From contig OY718805.1 in the NCBI GenBank assembly GCA_963070105.1, positions 4,956,001-5,020,000 of the forward strand: DNA of 64,000 nt. The letters are read 5' to 3'. The first letter of the stretch is position 1. Every line of letters starts with the position of its first letter. The stretch is from Litomosoides sigmodontis. Lineage: Eukaryota; Nematoda; Chromadorea; Rhabditida; Onchocercidae. The position numbers were made by a program, and so were the translations under genes. The notes under the pieces are model-generated. The model was given only the letters and a program-made list of their open reading frames with translations, was not told where the DNA came from and did not search any database. Positions 62,855 to 64,000 of the stretch are shown here, piece after piece.

Positions 62855-64000
62855 ATGGATTTAATATTTTGTTCTCTTTACTGCTGTTACTGTATTTGAA
62901 TTCTCTTTGTGTATAATACTAGGTTTTGAATTTTAGTTACCCTGCATGTCACTTAAGTTTAAGGATAAAGCTGGAAGCGATGAACAGTTGGAAAGTTTTA
63001 AGGGATTTCACATTAATAAAATAATCACATACTTTATATCTACTGATGCTATTGCAGTTGCAATTGGCTGTCAGTAAAATTTCTGCTAAAATTTCTTGTT
63101 TTGCTTGTTTATTTCTTTCTCGTTTAACCTGGATGGCCTTTGACATTGTGAAAAGATATCAGTCATATTTTTGCTAAATCTTATTGAATGTACGAGAAAC
63201 AAATTCATAGGAAGAAAGAAATTCTCTAAAGTTGTAAATTGTAAAAGAAAAGGAATTTGTACTTGTTGGAGGGATAAGGATTAGGGTGCACTCAATGCTG
63301 TCCTGAAATGACAAACTACTGTTGCATTATATAAGTGCGCCGTAAGTGCATGTACAATGCTGTTTTACAAGTGCGAACTTGCGTCAATGAAAAAATCCTA
63401 TCACCTCTGCTGTTGTTTTACTGTTGGAAATGTGGAGGATTTATTTTTCACAGTGAAATATTAGAACGTACTATGAGAATGGCGATGTATCCATTTCATG
63501 CATCGTCGTATTCCTTCCTTGTCGTCCTGCATTCATCATATCATTTGGCAGTGCGGCTTGTTGATGTATTCCAAAAAAAGTATATAGATTTTGCACATCC
63601 TCAAAAAAAGGAACAATTTGATACAAAAACAAATTGCTATGAGAAAGAAGAAAGATCGAGTAGTGCTGGAATGACATCAATTTATAATTCGATAATTCTG
63701 AGAATATTTTCAATCAACCTTCACATGCTTCTGCTGTAACGCTTGTTCGCTACGTCCAGTAGTTCCCATCTGCGACACTCGTAATACTTTGATGCTGTCT
63801 ACACAAGACTAGAATTGAAATGACTACAGATTGACATCGGAAAAGTAAGGGGAAAGAATTGAGACAAATGGTGATAAGCAGCGGCAACTGCATTAAACCT
63901 TAATTTGTACGCTATCAGTTCTTTTAATTTAGCTAAATTAGCAGATATGAGGATTGTTAGTTATTTGCAAGATGCTGGTCAATAAATTGAGTGGACACTT
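62855..64000. other. right-end intergenic region
   Basis: 3' flank of the NRF-6-like gene. A 134-codon open frame at 63335-63739 lacks family similarity or splice signals, and I do not call it a gene. Nothing else can be supported. Confidence 0.4.

Noticed and set aside
63335..63739. 134-codon frame at the right edge
   Set aside because: Longest non-repeat frame without an assignment, but no homology, poor composition pattern and no splice or promoter support.

Overview
This window is AT-rich, intron-rich nuclear DNA from a nematode. The evidence is a DB-module secreted protein, an NRF-6-type acyltransferase, worm-style CK1/TTBK-like kinases, TTTCAG splice acceptors a few bases upstream of start codons (the pattern of spliced-leader trans-splicing), and an arp-6 / sap-49 / nrf-6 gene block that I recall being adjacent in Caenorhabditis elegans. 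I cannot name the species; a parasitic (clade III-like) nematode is only a guess. I built the gene models by hand from splice sites and reading phase. Most close exactly in phase, and several match the length of the human protein.

Left third (1-12.4 kb): gene-poor. It holds two perfect ACT trinucleotide arrays (about 1.0 kb and 0.38 kb), a 48-bp tandem duplication, two doubtful tiny ORFs at the far left, and one secreted Gly/Tyr/Ser/Asn-rich protein gene between the two arrays.

Middle (12.4-26 kb): an SLC19 folate/thiamine-type carrier (+) runs tail-to-tail into RPF1 (-), a ribosome-assembly factor whose copy here carries an apparent one-base frameshift. Divergent from RPF1 is a CK1/TTBK-like kinase (+), which runs tail-to-tail into a BPI/LBP-type lipid-binding protein gene (-). 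Upstream of the BPI gene lies a cluster of G-rich, pyrimidine and TG tracts. Next come a tRNA-Lys(CUU) (-), a DB-module secreted protein (-), a gene-poor stretch with a perfect 17-bp hairpin, and a second TTBK-like kinase (+) of the same length as the first.

Right third (37-64 kb): dense housekeeping genes. In order these are long-form tRNase Z (ELAC2/HOE-1), Asterix (PAT complex), Rab39 (-), ARP6 (ACTR6; H2A.Z-loading SWR1/SRCAP complex), SAP49 (SF3B4; U2 snRNP SF3b) and an NRF-6-like acyltransferase. ELAC2-Asterix and ARP6-SAP49-NRF6 are head-to-tail runs with likely trans-splice acceptors upstream of Asterix, ARP6 and SAP49. The functions are mostly unrelated (tRNA 3' processing, membrane-protein insertion, trafficking, chromatin, splicing, lipid transport), so the layout is better explained by conserved nematode synteny than by a shared pathway. 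No mobile element with coding capacity, CRISPR array or bacterial-type system is visible.
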